DNA of 16,897 nt from UBA1732 sp045114455 (GCA_045114455.1 JBGUKN010000061.1:1-16897), one strand, 5' to 3'. Shown: positions 1 through 7,724, counted from the first letter of the stretch. Numbers and translations are program-made. The notes: generated by a model from the sequence alone, not told the origin.

Positions 1-125
1 TCTTTCCTTTTCCTCCGACGAACTCCAAGGTCCATTCTCGGAAAAGGAGAGTTGCAGACGTGAACAACAGGATATAACATACAAAAAAGGACGTTTCCAC
101 ATTCTTTTGTCGGCGGACCCGTCAT
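1..125 (-). CDS. possible partial divergent ORF at left edge, unknown
   Basis: On the minus strand an ATG at 125..123 is preceded by AAGGAG with a 5-base gap (139..131 region), an excellent ribosome binding site. The frame then stays open for about 41 codons to the window edge. It begins MTGPPTKECGNVLFC and matches no family I recognise. Its composition (many Cys and Pro, little GC bias at third positions) is unlike the neighbouring genes, so it may be a leader or chance. A second purine-rich, SD-like stretch (GGAGGAAAAGG on the minus strand, about 16..6) could instead serve a gene starting just left of the window. A possible minus promoter (TTATTG 219..214, 17 bp, TATACA 196..191) points at it. 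Confidence 0.3.
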   Translation of the reverse strand, partial: MTGPPTKECGNVLFCMLYPVVHVCNSPFPRMDLGVRRRKRK

Positions 126-169
126 GTTTTCTCCTTAGCCGCGTCTTTTTCCGAAAACAGGTTCCACGC

Positions 170-198
170 TTGACTTTTTCGTACATGCGATGTATATT
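170..198 (+). promoter_or_regulatory. sigma70-type promoter of the kinase-regulator-HIT operon
   Basis: TTGACT (170-175), a 17-bp spacer and TATATT (193-198) form a near-consensus promoter. Transcription would start near 205, about 39 bases before the kinase ATG at 244. The ribosome binding site AGAGGTG (232-238) lies 5 bases before that ATG and decides the start in favour of 244 over the in-frame ATGs at 262 and 274. Confidence 0.75.
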
Positions 199-216
199 TG
201 AGACAAAACGTCTCAA
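198..216. promoter_or_regulatory. 19-bp inverted repeat, operator candidate
   Basis: TTGAGACAAAACGTCTCAA is a perfect 7-bp inverted repeat (198-204 and 210-216) with a 5-base centre. It covers the end of the -10 box and the predicted transcription start of the plus-strand operon. It also lies in or next to the spacer of the possible minus-strand promoter (219..191). This is where a repressor or a dimeric autoregulator would bind. No regulator is identified by sequence alone. Confidence 0.55.
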
Positions 217-243
217 TAACAAACCTTCGGCAGAGGTGTTGCC

Positions 244-1434
244 ATGTGTCCCAGAACCATGAAGGATCGCGTCATGAACCGCATCGGCGAGCTTGACAGC
301 GTCAATCTTCAGAATTTCATCCAGATGATCTCCAAGGAACACCGCTTCCTCAGCTCTCTTTTCGACAGCCTGCAGGAAGCCATCCTCGTGATCTCGCCCG
401 CACACACCGTGCTGTACCACAATGCCGCCGCACAGGAATTTCTCGGACTGCCCGAAAACGCAGCCGCACTCCCCGTGGAGAAACTGCTGCCCGGACTCAA
501 TCTCGATCTCCTGCTCTCCGATTCCGGCATCGGCAGCCGGAAATCCATGCGGCAGGAACTCGAACTGACCTACCCGGAACACCGCGTCGTGCAGATGTAC
601 GCGCTTCCCATCGACCGGGAGGATGCGCCGTATGCGCTGATCCTGAACGACATCACGGCCACGATGGAGCGCGCCGCCAGCGTGGCGGAGTCGGAACGGA
701 GCAAAGCCGTTTCCATGCTCGCCGCCGAGGTCGCGCACGAGATCGGCAATCCGCTGAACAGCCTCTATCTTCACCTTCAGTTCCTGCAAAGGCTCCTGAA
801 GAATCCCGACGCGAACCTCGCCGATGCCGCGCAGGAAGTCTCCGAGGCGCGCTCCGAGGTGGAACGACTCGACGCCATCATCAACCAGTTCCTGCATGCG
901 CTGCGCCCCGGCAAGCCGGTCTTCGAAACGCTCGACCTGAAATCGCTTGTGCTGGACTCTCTGAACTTCATGCGTCAGGAGATCACCGACCGCAAGATCC
1001 AGCTCGAATTCTACTGGGGCGAAAACGTCCCGCAGATCAAGGGCGACGCGAACCAGCTGAAACAGGCGTTCTACAACCTCGCGCGCAACGCCATGCAGGC
1101 GATGCCGTCCGGCGGAAAGCTCACGGTCCGGTGCAGCGCCGACGACAACTTCGTGATGCTTTCCGTATCCGACAGCGGCTGCGGCATCAAGCCCGAAAAC
1201 ATGCAGAAAATATTCCGTCCGTTCTTCACCACGAAGAACGCCGGGACCGGACTCGGCCTCATGATCGTGGAGCGCATCATCCGCGAACATGGGGGGAGCC
1301 TGGCCGTCGACAGCCGCGAAAACGCCGGGACCACGTTCACCATCAGCCTGCCCCGGCAATTCCGTCTCGTGCGCGGACTGCCGGCGCCCGATGAACAGAA
1401 ACAGATCCAGACCAGGGAAGGCCGCTCAGAATGA
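244..1434 (+). CDS. soluble PAS-type sensor histidine kinase (NtrB-like)
   Basis: Sensor kinase of a two-component system that should autophosphorylate on His and pass phosphate to the response regulator encoded next. The 396-residue product has a PAS-like sensor segment (about 38-140, 'EAILVISPAHTVLYHNAAA'), a HisKA dimerisation segment with the H-box AEVAHEIGNPLNSL (His165), and an HATPase domain: N-box around Asn278/Asn282, G1 box DSGCGI from Asp310, F-box-like FRPFFTTK and G2 box GTGLGL (334-339). No transmembrane segment or signal peptide is visible, so it senses something in the cytoplasm, as NtrB does. Start chosen from the AGAGGTG site 5 bases upstream. It overlaps the regulator gene by ATGA. 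The signal is not predictable from sequence. Confidence 0.93.
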   Translation: MCPRTMKDRVMNRIGELDSVNLQNFIQMISKEHRFLSSLFDSLQEAILVISPAHTVLYHNAAAQEFLGLPENAAALPVEKLLPGLNLDLLLSDSGIGSRKSMRQELELTYPEHRVVQMYALPIDREDAPYALILNDITATMERAASVAESERSKAVSMLAAEVAHEIGNPLNSLYLHLQFLQRLLKNPDANLADAAQEVSEARSEVERLDAIINQFLHALRPGKPVFETLDLKSLVLDSLNFMRQEITDRKIQLEFYWGENVPQIKGDANQLKQAFYNLARNAMQAMPSGGKLTVRCSADDNFVMLSVSDSGCGIKPENMQKIFRPFFTTKNAGTGLGLMIVERIIREHGGSLAVDSRENAGTTFTISLPRQFRLVRGLPAPDEQKQIQTREGRSE

Positions 1435-2798
1435 ACAAGACAAATGCAAAACCGTCCATCCTCATCGTCGACGACGAACGAGGTTCCCGCGAAGTCCTCG
1501 CACGGTTTCTCCGCCCCGAATATGACGTCACGACCGCCGAAGACGGCGAGATCGGCGTGAACCTGCTTTCCCGCAACTCCTATGACCTGGTCCTGACCGA
1601 TATCCGCATGCCGGGCGCGGGAGGGTTCGACGTGCTGAAAAAGACGCTTTCGCTTCCCGATCCGCCGCCGTGCATCCTCTTTACCGCCTACGGCTCGATC
1701 GACACCGCCGTCGAGGCCATGAAACTCGGCGCATTCGACTTCGTCACGAAGCCCGTCGACATCGACCAGCTCGAACTCCGCATCAAGCGAGCACTGGAGA
1801 CGCGCAACATCAAATCCGAAAACGCCGAACTCAAACGCAAACTCGACGAGTCCCGCCGCGTTGTCCCGCATATCCTCGGCGACTCACCCGCCATACGGCA
1901 GGTCATGGACACGGTCCGCCAGATCGCGCCGACGCGTTCCAGCGTGCTGATCCAGGGCGAAAGCGGGACCGGCAAGGAGCTTGTGGCGCGCGCCCTGCAC
2001 GAACTCAGCGGACGCAAGGGCGACTTCGTGGCGATCCACTGTGCCGCAATCCCGGAAACCCTGTTCGAAAGCGAGCTCTTCGGCCATGAAAAGGGCGCGT
2101 TCACGGGCGCGGTCGAACAGCACATGGGCTTCTTCGAAAAGGCCGACGGCGGGACCATCTTCCTCGACGAGATCGGCGAGGTCCCCCTCCCCGTCCAGGT
2201 CAAGCTGCTCCGCGTCCTAGAAACGCGTTCCTTCGAGCGCGTCGGCGGCACGCAGAACATCTCGGTCGACGTCCGGATCGTCTCCGCCACGAACCGCGAC
2301 CTGGAGCAGATGGTTGCCTCCGGGGCGTTCCGCGAAGACCTCTATTACCGCCTCAACGTCGTGAAGATCCTGATCCCGCCCCTGCGCGAACGCAAATCCG
2401 ACATCCCGATCCTCGTGCGAGGATTCCTTTCCCAGCTCGCCGCCGAAAACGGCAAGGAGAACATGACCATCTCCGAACCCGCGATGGCCGCCCTCTGCGC
2501 CGCACGCTGGCCCGGCAATATCCGCGAGCTCCGCAACTGCGTGGAAAACATGGTCGTCCTCTGCCGCACCGGCGAGATCGGCCTTGAGAACGTCCCGGTG
2601 AACATCCGCGAATCCTCCTCGCCCGGTATCACCCGCGACATTCTCGCCGCGCCCTCCTGCGACCTGGAGAAGAACGAGCGAATCCTCATCGAACGCGCCC
2701 TGAACGAATGCGGAGGCAACCGCAGCCGCGCCGCCGAAAAGCTCGGCATCAGCAGGCGCACGCTTCACCGCAAACTGAAACTCTACAACATCGAATAA
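1431..2798 (+). CDS. sigma54-dependent response regulator, NtrC family
   Basis: DNA-binding activator that drives sigma54 RNA polymerase after phosphorylation by the preceding kinase. The 455 residues show the standard three domains. The receiver (about 9-122) has the acidic pair Asp14/Asp15, phospho-acceptor Asp57 (LVLTDIRMP), Thr85 and Lys107. The AAA+ ATPase has Walker A GESGTGKE (176-183), sigma54 contact loop GAFTGA (222-227), Walker B TIFLDE (242-247) and WPGNIREL (360-367). The Fis-type helix-turn-helix is at about 428-452 (NRSRAAEKLGISRRTLHRKL). All key residues are present, so it should be fully active. The start codon overlaps the kinase stop (ATGA), implying coupled translation. 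I saw no convincing sigma54 promoter in the intergenic parts of this window, so its targets are probably elsewhere. Confidence 0.95.
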   Translation: MNKTNAKPSILIVDDERGSREVLARFLRPEYDVTTAEDGEIGVNLLSRNSYDLVLTDIRMPGAGGFDVLKKTLSLPDPPPCILFTAYGSIDTAVEAMKLGAFDFVTKPVDIDQLELRIKRALETRNIKSENAELKRKLDESRRVVPHILGDSPAIRQVMDTVRQIAPTRSSVLIQGESGTGKELVARALHELSGRKGDFVAIHCAAIPETLFESELFGHEKGAFTGAVEQHMGFFEKADGGTIFLDEIGEVPLPVQVKLLRVLETRSFERVGGTQNISVDVRIVSATNRDLEQMVASGAFREDLYYRLNVVKILIPPLRERKSDIPILVRGFLSQLAAENGKENMTISEPAMAALCAARWPGNIRELRNCVENMVVLCRTGEIGLENVPVNIRESSSPGITRDILAAPSCDLEKNERILIERALNECGGNRSRAAEKLGISRRTLHRKLKLYNIE

Positions 2799-2828
2799 CC
2801 ATATTTCATTTTTCGAAAGGACCCCACC

Positions 2829-3344
2829 ATGCAAAACTGTCTTTTCTGCCGCATCATCAACGGCGAAGTCCCGTCTGTGAAAGTCTATGAGGACGACCTC
2901 GTGCTCGCCTTCCTCGACCTCTTCCCCATCAACTTCGGACACGTCCTCGTCATCCCGAAGGAGCACCACACCAGCGCCGCCACCATCCCGGAAGCCACTG
3001 CGGGCCGCATGTTCTATGTGGGAGCGCGCATCGGCGCCGCCATGCGCCACGGGCTCGAGGCGGACGGCTTCAACTTCCACCTGTCCGACGGCACGACCGC
3101 GGGCCAGGTCGTGATGCACGCGCATCTCCACATCGTGCCGCGCTGGGCGGACGACAATTTCCACTGGAACTGGCGCCAGCTCAAATACGAATCCGAAGAG
3201 AAGCGCATCGAACTCTGCGAGAAGATCAAGGCGCGCTTCAAACTCGTCCGCGACGACGCCGAGCTCGCCGCGAACAGCGCGGAATGCGATCCCGAGTACC
3301 ATTCCCCGCTCGCGAACGACGATCCGGCGAAGCACGGCGGCTGA
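2829..3344 (+). CDS. HIT-family nucleotide hydrolase/transferase
   Basis: Histidine-triad protein, probably a cytoplasmic purine nucleoside phosphoramidase or dinucleoside polyphosphate hydrolase. The catalytic triad is HAHLHIV (His97, His99, His101), preceded by the family glycine stretch DGTTAGQVV. The start CLFCRIINGEVPS, with Cys4 and Cys7, is the usual HIT/HinT beginning and suggests a structural zinc site together with a His in KEHH. At 171 residues it is longer than the usual 110-140, the excess being a charged, helical C-terminal tail (about 115-171) of unknown role. GAAAGGA (2815-2821) lies 7 bases before the ATG. The 30-base gap after the regulator gene, with no terminator, suggests read-through from the two-component operon. 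Confidence 0.92.
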   Translation: MQNCLFCRIINGEVPSVKVYEDDLVLAFLDLFPINFGHVLVIPKEHHTSAATIPEATAGRMFYVGARIGAAMRHGLEADGFNFHLSDGTTAGQVVMHAHLHIVPRWADDNFHWNWRQLKYESEEKRIELCEKIKARFKLVRDDAELAANSAECDPEYHSPLANDDPAKHGG

Positions 3345-3350
3345 GCCGCC
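3336..3350 (+). terminator. GC hairpin with the HIT stop codon in its loop
   Basis: GGCGGC (3336-3341) and GCCGCC (3345-3350) pair perfectly around the stop codon TGA (3342-3344). No U-run follows directly; the first T-rich run is near 3380-3385. It may therefore be a 3'-end-stabilising hairpin or a weak terminator rather than a strong intrinsic one. Confidence 0.35.
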
Positions 3351-3407
3351 CCGCCCTCCCTGTCCAGTTTCTGTCCAACCTTTTTCCCGATTTATTGCGG
3401 ACGAGGC

Positions 3408-3435
3408 TTGACAAGTAACGTTCGTCTGTTATATT
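3408..3435 (+). promoter_or_regulatory. promoter of the FHA-kinase gene
   Basis: TTGACA (3408-3413, perfect -35), a 16-bp spacer and TATATT (3430-3435). The predicted start of transcription is near 3442. The longest reading frame begins at this TTG, which is part of the -35 box and cannot be the translated start. The ATG at 3441 would leave essentially no leader. The ATG at 3507 gives a 65-base leader. Confidence 0.75.
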
Positions 3436-3506
3436 TACTGATGGATGAACGGAAAAAAACGCTTGACGACTCACCTCGAACAACCAACCCGAAGGCAAAA
3501 CAAGAA

Positions 3507-6500
3507 ATGCAAATCTTCTGTCATGGCCTGAAAGAGGAAGATTTTCCGGTTGAATTCACTGACCACAAGATTTTTTTGGGACGTGACGAATCCAACAGCA
3601 TTGTCGTGGTTGCGGAGGGGCTTTCCAGGTTTCACGCGGTCCTGATCGAAGAGGACGACGAGCTGTACCTCAAGGACAATGACAGTCTGAACGGCACCTT
3701 CATCAACTACAATCAGGTCAGAGGAAAACGCAAGCTCGTAAACGGCGACATCATTCAGATCGGATACTGCCTGATCCGGGTGGACTTCAAGCCGGATCAG
3801 GATATTGTCGTTCTGGACTTCGTTCCTCCCGAACAGACGGAGATTGTCTCTCGGAATTCCGCCAAGCCGCCGATGAAGATCGCTTCTCCCGAACCCGAAC
3901 GGACGATGGTCGCGGGCGACGATATCGAACGGACGATGGTCGCGTGCGACGATATCGAACGGACGATGGTAGCATCAGAAACGATGCTTTCCCGCTCATC
4001 GAGGCTTGACAAGAATCTGCTGCCGGGCGGCAGCGAGATCGGAAAATATGTGATCATCAAGCGGCTCGGCAAGGGCGGCATGGGCGAGGTCTATCTTGCC
4101 AAACACAAAACGCTCGGGATATGCCGCGCAATCAAAATCCTTTCAAAGGATTCCGGGGATAACGATACAAGGTTTCTGGAACGTTTTCTCCGCGAGGCAA
4201 AACTCGCCTCGGAAATCCGGCATCCGAACGTGGTCGGCGTGATGGACGTGGAGATGGAAGAGGACTGCGGATTTCCCTACATCGTCATGGAATATGTCGA
4301 CGGCGGCAGCCTGCGGAACAGCCTTGCTGCAATCAAGAGGCTTTCGGAGGAACAGGCGGTCGTTATCGTGGAGGCCGTCGCGTCCGCCCTGCAGGCCGCC
4401 GAGGAACACAGGATCGTTCACCGGGACATCAAGCCCGACAACATCATGTTCACGAAGCGGGGCGAGGTCAAGCTCGCCGACCTGGGCATCGCGAAGGTCG
4501 ACGGCAAGGATGCCGACCTGACCAGGACCAATATGATGATCGGCACCCCGGCCTATCTTCCGCCGGAACAGGCACAGAACGCGAAGGACGTTGACGCCCG
4601 CGCGGACATTTACAGTCTCGGGGCGACGTTCTACGAGATGCTGACGGGGCAGCAGCCGTATCCCGGAGAGAATTCCATCGAGGTCCTTCACAAACTCTTC
4701 CTGGCACCCGTGCCCGACCCCCGGAAGATCAATCCGGCGGTTTCCCCGGCATCCGCGATGATCGTGATGAAAATGATGGCGAAAGACCCGAAAGACCGCT
4801 TCCAGAATGCAACCGAACTGCTGACTATGATGGAACGGACGTTCCCGCCGCACACGACTCAGGAATCGGCGGAACTGATTCGGAAAGTGATCGCCGGGGA
4901 AGTTCAGGGCAACGCGACATTCAGTTCGAACATATCCCTGTCGCGTTTCTCCATCCTGTGGTCAAGGATCCCGAACAAAAAGTATGTACTCCCCGTTTCC
5001 GGACTCGTTCTTGCCATCTGCGTTCTCTGCATCCTGTTCCCGTTCCTCGGCAAAAAGCCGGCAAAATCTTCCATTCGGAAAACTGTGCCTGAACGAGTTG
5101 ATATCATAACGGAAAATGATTCCGAAAGCGTTCCCGTTGAAACGGAAACCGGAACCGTTTCCGTCAAGTCGGATGACGATATCATAATTCCGGTCAATGA
5201 CCCTCCGGTTCGGACTCCCGCTGCAAAAAGCGCTTACAGGCTCATGATCAACACGACATACGGCGCTACGATCTCCTATGTCACTCCGGATCGCAAGCAC
5301 CAATGGGTAGTAAATGTTGATGAGTATTACATAGGTACTACCGTGGACGCGCCCGGCGGCATATTTGCCGTCACGATTTCCAAAGAGGGGTATTCTTCCA
5401 TCACCCGCGACATTGAAGTATATGACGATGTGACGATCGATCTGCCGTTGCCCGGCGACCCGCTCGTCGTTACCACGGACAAGGATGTCCTCGATGCAAA
5501 CGACGGGGTGGTCAGTTTGCGCGAGGCGTTCACCTATATCCGTTCTCATGCCGAGAGAGATAATACAATTCGTTTTTCGGATGATCTTGAGATCAGGTTG
5601 TCATCCGCGATTACGGTTACGACAAATACCCTCATTGACGGCGGAAAGCATCATGTTACCATAATTGGTCCGGAAAATGATTTGATGTTCCGTCGGGGGA
5701 GCGGCGGGGCTTTGCGTCTGAAAAACCTGTCTTTGATGTCCGATTATTCCGGGGGCATTCTAGATTCCGATTTTTCCGTGAAATTGACTTCGGTAAAGGA
5801 CGGAGGAAAAGCGGAATACCTTTGGCGGGACGTCTCCCAGATGACGCTTGATCAGGGAACACACCTGCACCGCGTATCCTTCAGTTCTTTTTTCGCATCG
5901 ATCGTCATTCAACCCGGAAGCATTTTGGATGAATTTGTGGGAACAGGAAATGGTAAAGTGCTCGGAGTCCTGAAAAACGCTTCCATCCGGGACGGCAAGA
6001 TCTTCGTCAACAATGGCGGCGTGTGCGAAAATCTTTCGGGCCAGAATGGCAAGATCTTCGTCAACAATGGCGGCGTATGCGATAATCTTTCGCTCCGGGA
6101 CTGTGTGATAGAGCATTACGACGGCGGGACGATCACAAATTTGAACATTGGTCCCGGCACGCTGTACGGATATGAGCCGAATGCCGTTTTGAAGGGAACG
6201 GTTTCCGTCGGAGGAATCGTGCTGGAACCGATAGGGCGGTCGGACGACCATTCGATCGTCGGCAAAGAAACCGATGTCGTATTTGACATGACTGAACGCG
6301 CGCCTGACACCTATATCGAGGTTAAACCCTCTTCCGATACCGGAACAAAATACGATTACTTCGCTTCCTTTTACTACTTTCTGGTGCAGAATTTGAAAGC
6401 CTTCAGCGGAGCACGCAGCTATACCGTCAAAGTCCGGAAAGATCAGACTGCGGGACCGTACAAGCTGGCAGGCCATGCGGAAGGGTTCAGATCCCGCGTA

Positions 6501-7724
6501 TCGCTGGTGATCGGCAATGACGTTTACTCCAACGCGCTTTCCCTCGGGGAAAATGTCTCGGTAGGAAACAAAGCCTATTCTCTGTCTTTGGATGACGATA
6601 TGCGGCTGATTCTGAGTATCCGGTTGAAAGAACCCGGGGAAAAAGTCAAAAGCGTCGGGGTAAAGCCCCTCGAGTCTCAAAAGGATGACGGCAAGTACCT
6701 CGTTTCTCTCCCGGACAAACAAAAAACAGATGAGAAGGGAAAAACGTCTGCTGCGCCGAACGAACAGGAAAAGCTTCACGGAGCGCTTTATCTTCTGACC
6801 GGCAATACAGCCGGGAGAAGCAATTCCATTCTGTCCGGCACACGGAAAAAGGACGTCGGCGCCGACAGAGTGTTTTCGTTTCTCCAGAAGTTTGTCCTCG
6901 GTTCCTGGATGCCTTCTGTGAATTTGCAGGGAGATTGTTTTTATTCCGAGCTGGACCGAAGCTTCAGCCGAAGAAAGACGGCTCCGCCTGTTTCATATTT
7001 CTACCAGAGCACCGTTCCATGGGAAAATGGAGCGGAGCGGTTCGATTGCAGGGATTTCTTCGGCGATGCCGCGGATAAAGACGCAGAAAACGCCGGGAAC
7101 AATATCGGCTGGATCGCCGTCTATTCCGGGTATGTGGTCGCGCCTTTCTCCGGAAAGATCCGGTTCCTCGGTTACTGCGATGACATGATGGTGTTCCGCT
7201 TCAACCGGCAGGTTGTTCTGGATTACGGAAAACGGTCGCTCACGGCCCGACTTCCTTTGCTGCCCGATCACGGTATGACGCTGCATGCGATTGATTCGGG
7301 CGAAATAGTGAGACGCGGCACAAACGACTTGAATTCCCTTCTGGGAGGAAATCCGGCCACGAAGGAAGAAAAACGTATGCTCAACGAAAGTCCTCTGTAT
7401 TCCAAAAACAAGCTCGAAGTCAACGAACACAATCTGGCAATAAGTTCCGTGCTGAACGTGCAGAAAGGCCAGGTGATCCCAATCGACATCCTTCTCGGGG
7501 AACTGTGCGATGCCGATTTCAGCGTGTTCCTGCTGGTCGAACGTCTTGATTCGAACGGAAAACCGTTTGCCTCCCCCGAAAACTCCACGTTCCTCTTCAG
7601 GACGACGCAGGAAATGCCTGACCTCCCGGAGGATAATTCGATCCCGTTCAATCCGGACAGCCCGGTATGGAAGGTCGTGGACAACAGAGGCAATCCAATC
7701 CCGGCGAAACGGACGCAGAAATAA
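3507..7724 (+). CDS. transmembrane FHA-Ser/Thr kinase with large exported beta-helix/PA14-like region
   Basis: Signalling kinase of the PknB/Hanks class, 1405 residues. Start at ATG 3507 is chosen because the promoter lies at 3408-3435 and the FHA fold starts here; GAAGG (3491-3495) is a modest ribosome site. Order: FHA domain about 1-95 (GRDESN with Arg26, Ser40, His43, Asn62); linker with three ERTMVA repeats (131-156); kinase about 181-445 (GKGGMGEV loop, Lys210, Glu230, HRDIKPDN with Asp307, DLG at 325-327, GTPAYLPPEQ, DIYSLG); transmembrane helix about 493-515. The exported part holds a PEGA-like domain (577-650), an SLREA motif and predicted beta-helix (about 651-760), AIDA-like GKIFVNNGGV repeats (830-862), a Y-x-L autotransporter-type module (about 940-1040) and a PA14-like segment (about 1201-1245, YSGYVVAPFSG). 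All catalytic residues are present. Exported domain names are recognised by eye and are less certain than the kinase. Confidence 0.9.
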   Translation: MQIFCHGLKEEDFPVEFTDHKIFLGRDESNSIVVVAEGLSRFHAVLIEEDDELYLKDNDSLNGTFINYNQVRGKRKLVNGDIIQIGYCLIRVDFKPDQDIVVLDFVPPEQTEIVSRNSAKPPMKIASPEPERTMVAGDDIERTMVACDDIERTMVASETMLSRSSRLDKNLLPGGSEIGKYVIIKRLGKGGMGEVYLAKHKTLGICRAIKILSKDSGDNDTRFLERFLREAKLASEIRHPNVVGVMDVEMEEDCGFPYIVMEYVDGGSLRNSLAAIKRLSEEQAVVIVEAVASALQAAEEHRIVHRDIKPDNIMFTKRGEVKLADLGIAKVDGKDADLTRTNMMIGTPAYLPPEQAQNAKDVDARADIYSLGATFYEMLTGQQPYPGENSIEVLHKLFLAPVPDPRKINPAVSPASAMIVMKMMAKDPKDRFQNATELLTMMERTFPPHTTQESAELIRKVIAGEVQGNATFSSNISLSRFSILWSRIPNKKYVLPVSGLVLAICVLCILFPFLGKKPAKSSIRKTVPERVDIITENDSESVPVETETGTVSVKSDDDIIIPVNDPPVRTPAAKSAYRLMINTTYGATISYVTPDRKHQWVVNVDEYYIGTTVDAPGGIFAVTISKEGYSSITRDIEVYDDVTIDLPLPGDPLVVTTDKDVLDANDGVVSLREAFTYIRSHAERDNTIRFSDDLEIRLSSAITVTTNTLIDGGKHHVTIIGPENDLMFRRGSGGALRLKNLSLMSDYSGGILDSDFSVKLTSVKDGGKAEYLWRDVSQMTLDQGTHLHRVSFSSFFASIVIQPGSILDEFVGTGNGKVLGVLKNASIRDGKIFVNNGGVCENLSGQNGKIFVNNGGVCDNLSLRDCVIEHYDGGTITNLNIGPGTLYGYEPNAVLKGTVSVGGIVLEPIGRSDDHSIVGKETDVVFDMTERAPDTYIEVKPSSDTGTKYDYFASFYYFLVQNLKAFSGARSYTVKVRKDQTAGPYKLAGHAEGFRSRVSLVIGNDVYSNALSLGENVSVGNKAYSLSLDDDMRLILSIRLKEPGEKVKSVGVKPLESQKDDGKYLVSLPDKQKTDEKGKTSAAPNEQEKLHGALYLLTGNTAGRSNSILSGTRKKDVGADRVFSFLQKFVLGSWMPSVNLQGDCFYSELDRSFSRRKTAPPVSYFYQSTVPWENGAERFDCRDFFGDAADKDAENAGNNIGWIAVYSGYVVAPFSGKIRFLGYCDDMMVFRFNRQVVLDYGKRSLTARLPLLPDHGMTLHAIDSGEIVRRGTNDLNSLLGGNPATKEEKRMLNESPLYSKNKLEVNEHNLAISSVLNVQKGQVIPIDILLGELCDADFSVFLLVERLDSNGKPFASPENSTFLFRTTQEMPDLPEDNSIPFNPDSPVWKVVDNRGNPIPAKRTQK
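3897..3974 (+). repeat. 30-bp in-frame tandem repeat encoding ERTMVA motifs
   Basis: Two near-identical 30-bp units (3897-3926, 3927-3956; one base differs) and a partial third unit (from 3957) lie inside the kinase gene. They encode ERTMVAGDDI, ERTMVACDDI and ERTMVASETM, placing Thr133, Thr143 and Thr153 exactly ten residues apart between the FHA and kinase domains. Confidence 0.9.
5994..6092 (+). repeat. 54-bp in-frame tandem duplication in the exported region
   Basis: The segment 5994-6047 (18 codons) is followed by a near-copy at 6048-6092. Both encode GKIFVNNGGVC-(E/D)-NLS. The few base differences indicate a recent duplication. It lengthens an AIDA/beta-helix-like repeat region of the kinase ectodomain. 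Confidence 0.88.

Noticed and set aside
2217..3335. 372-codon minus-strand frame opposite the regulator and HIT genes
   Set aside because: It spans two genes on the other strand with clear catalytic motifs; its translation has no recognisable domain.
4698..4720. Sigma54 -24/-12 site from TGGCAC
   Set aside because: It is inside the kinase coding sequence and lacks TTGC at the right spacing; the TGGCAC in the xylanase gene (about 8254) fails for the same reason.
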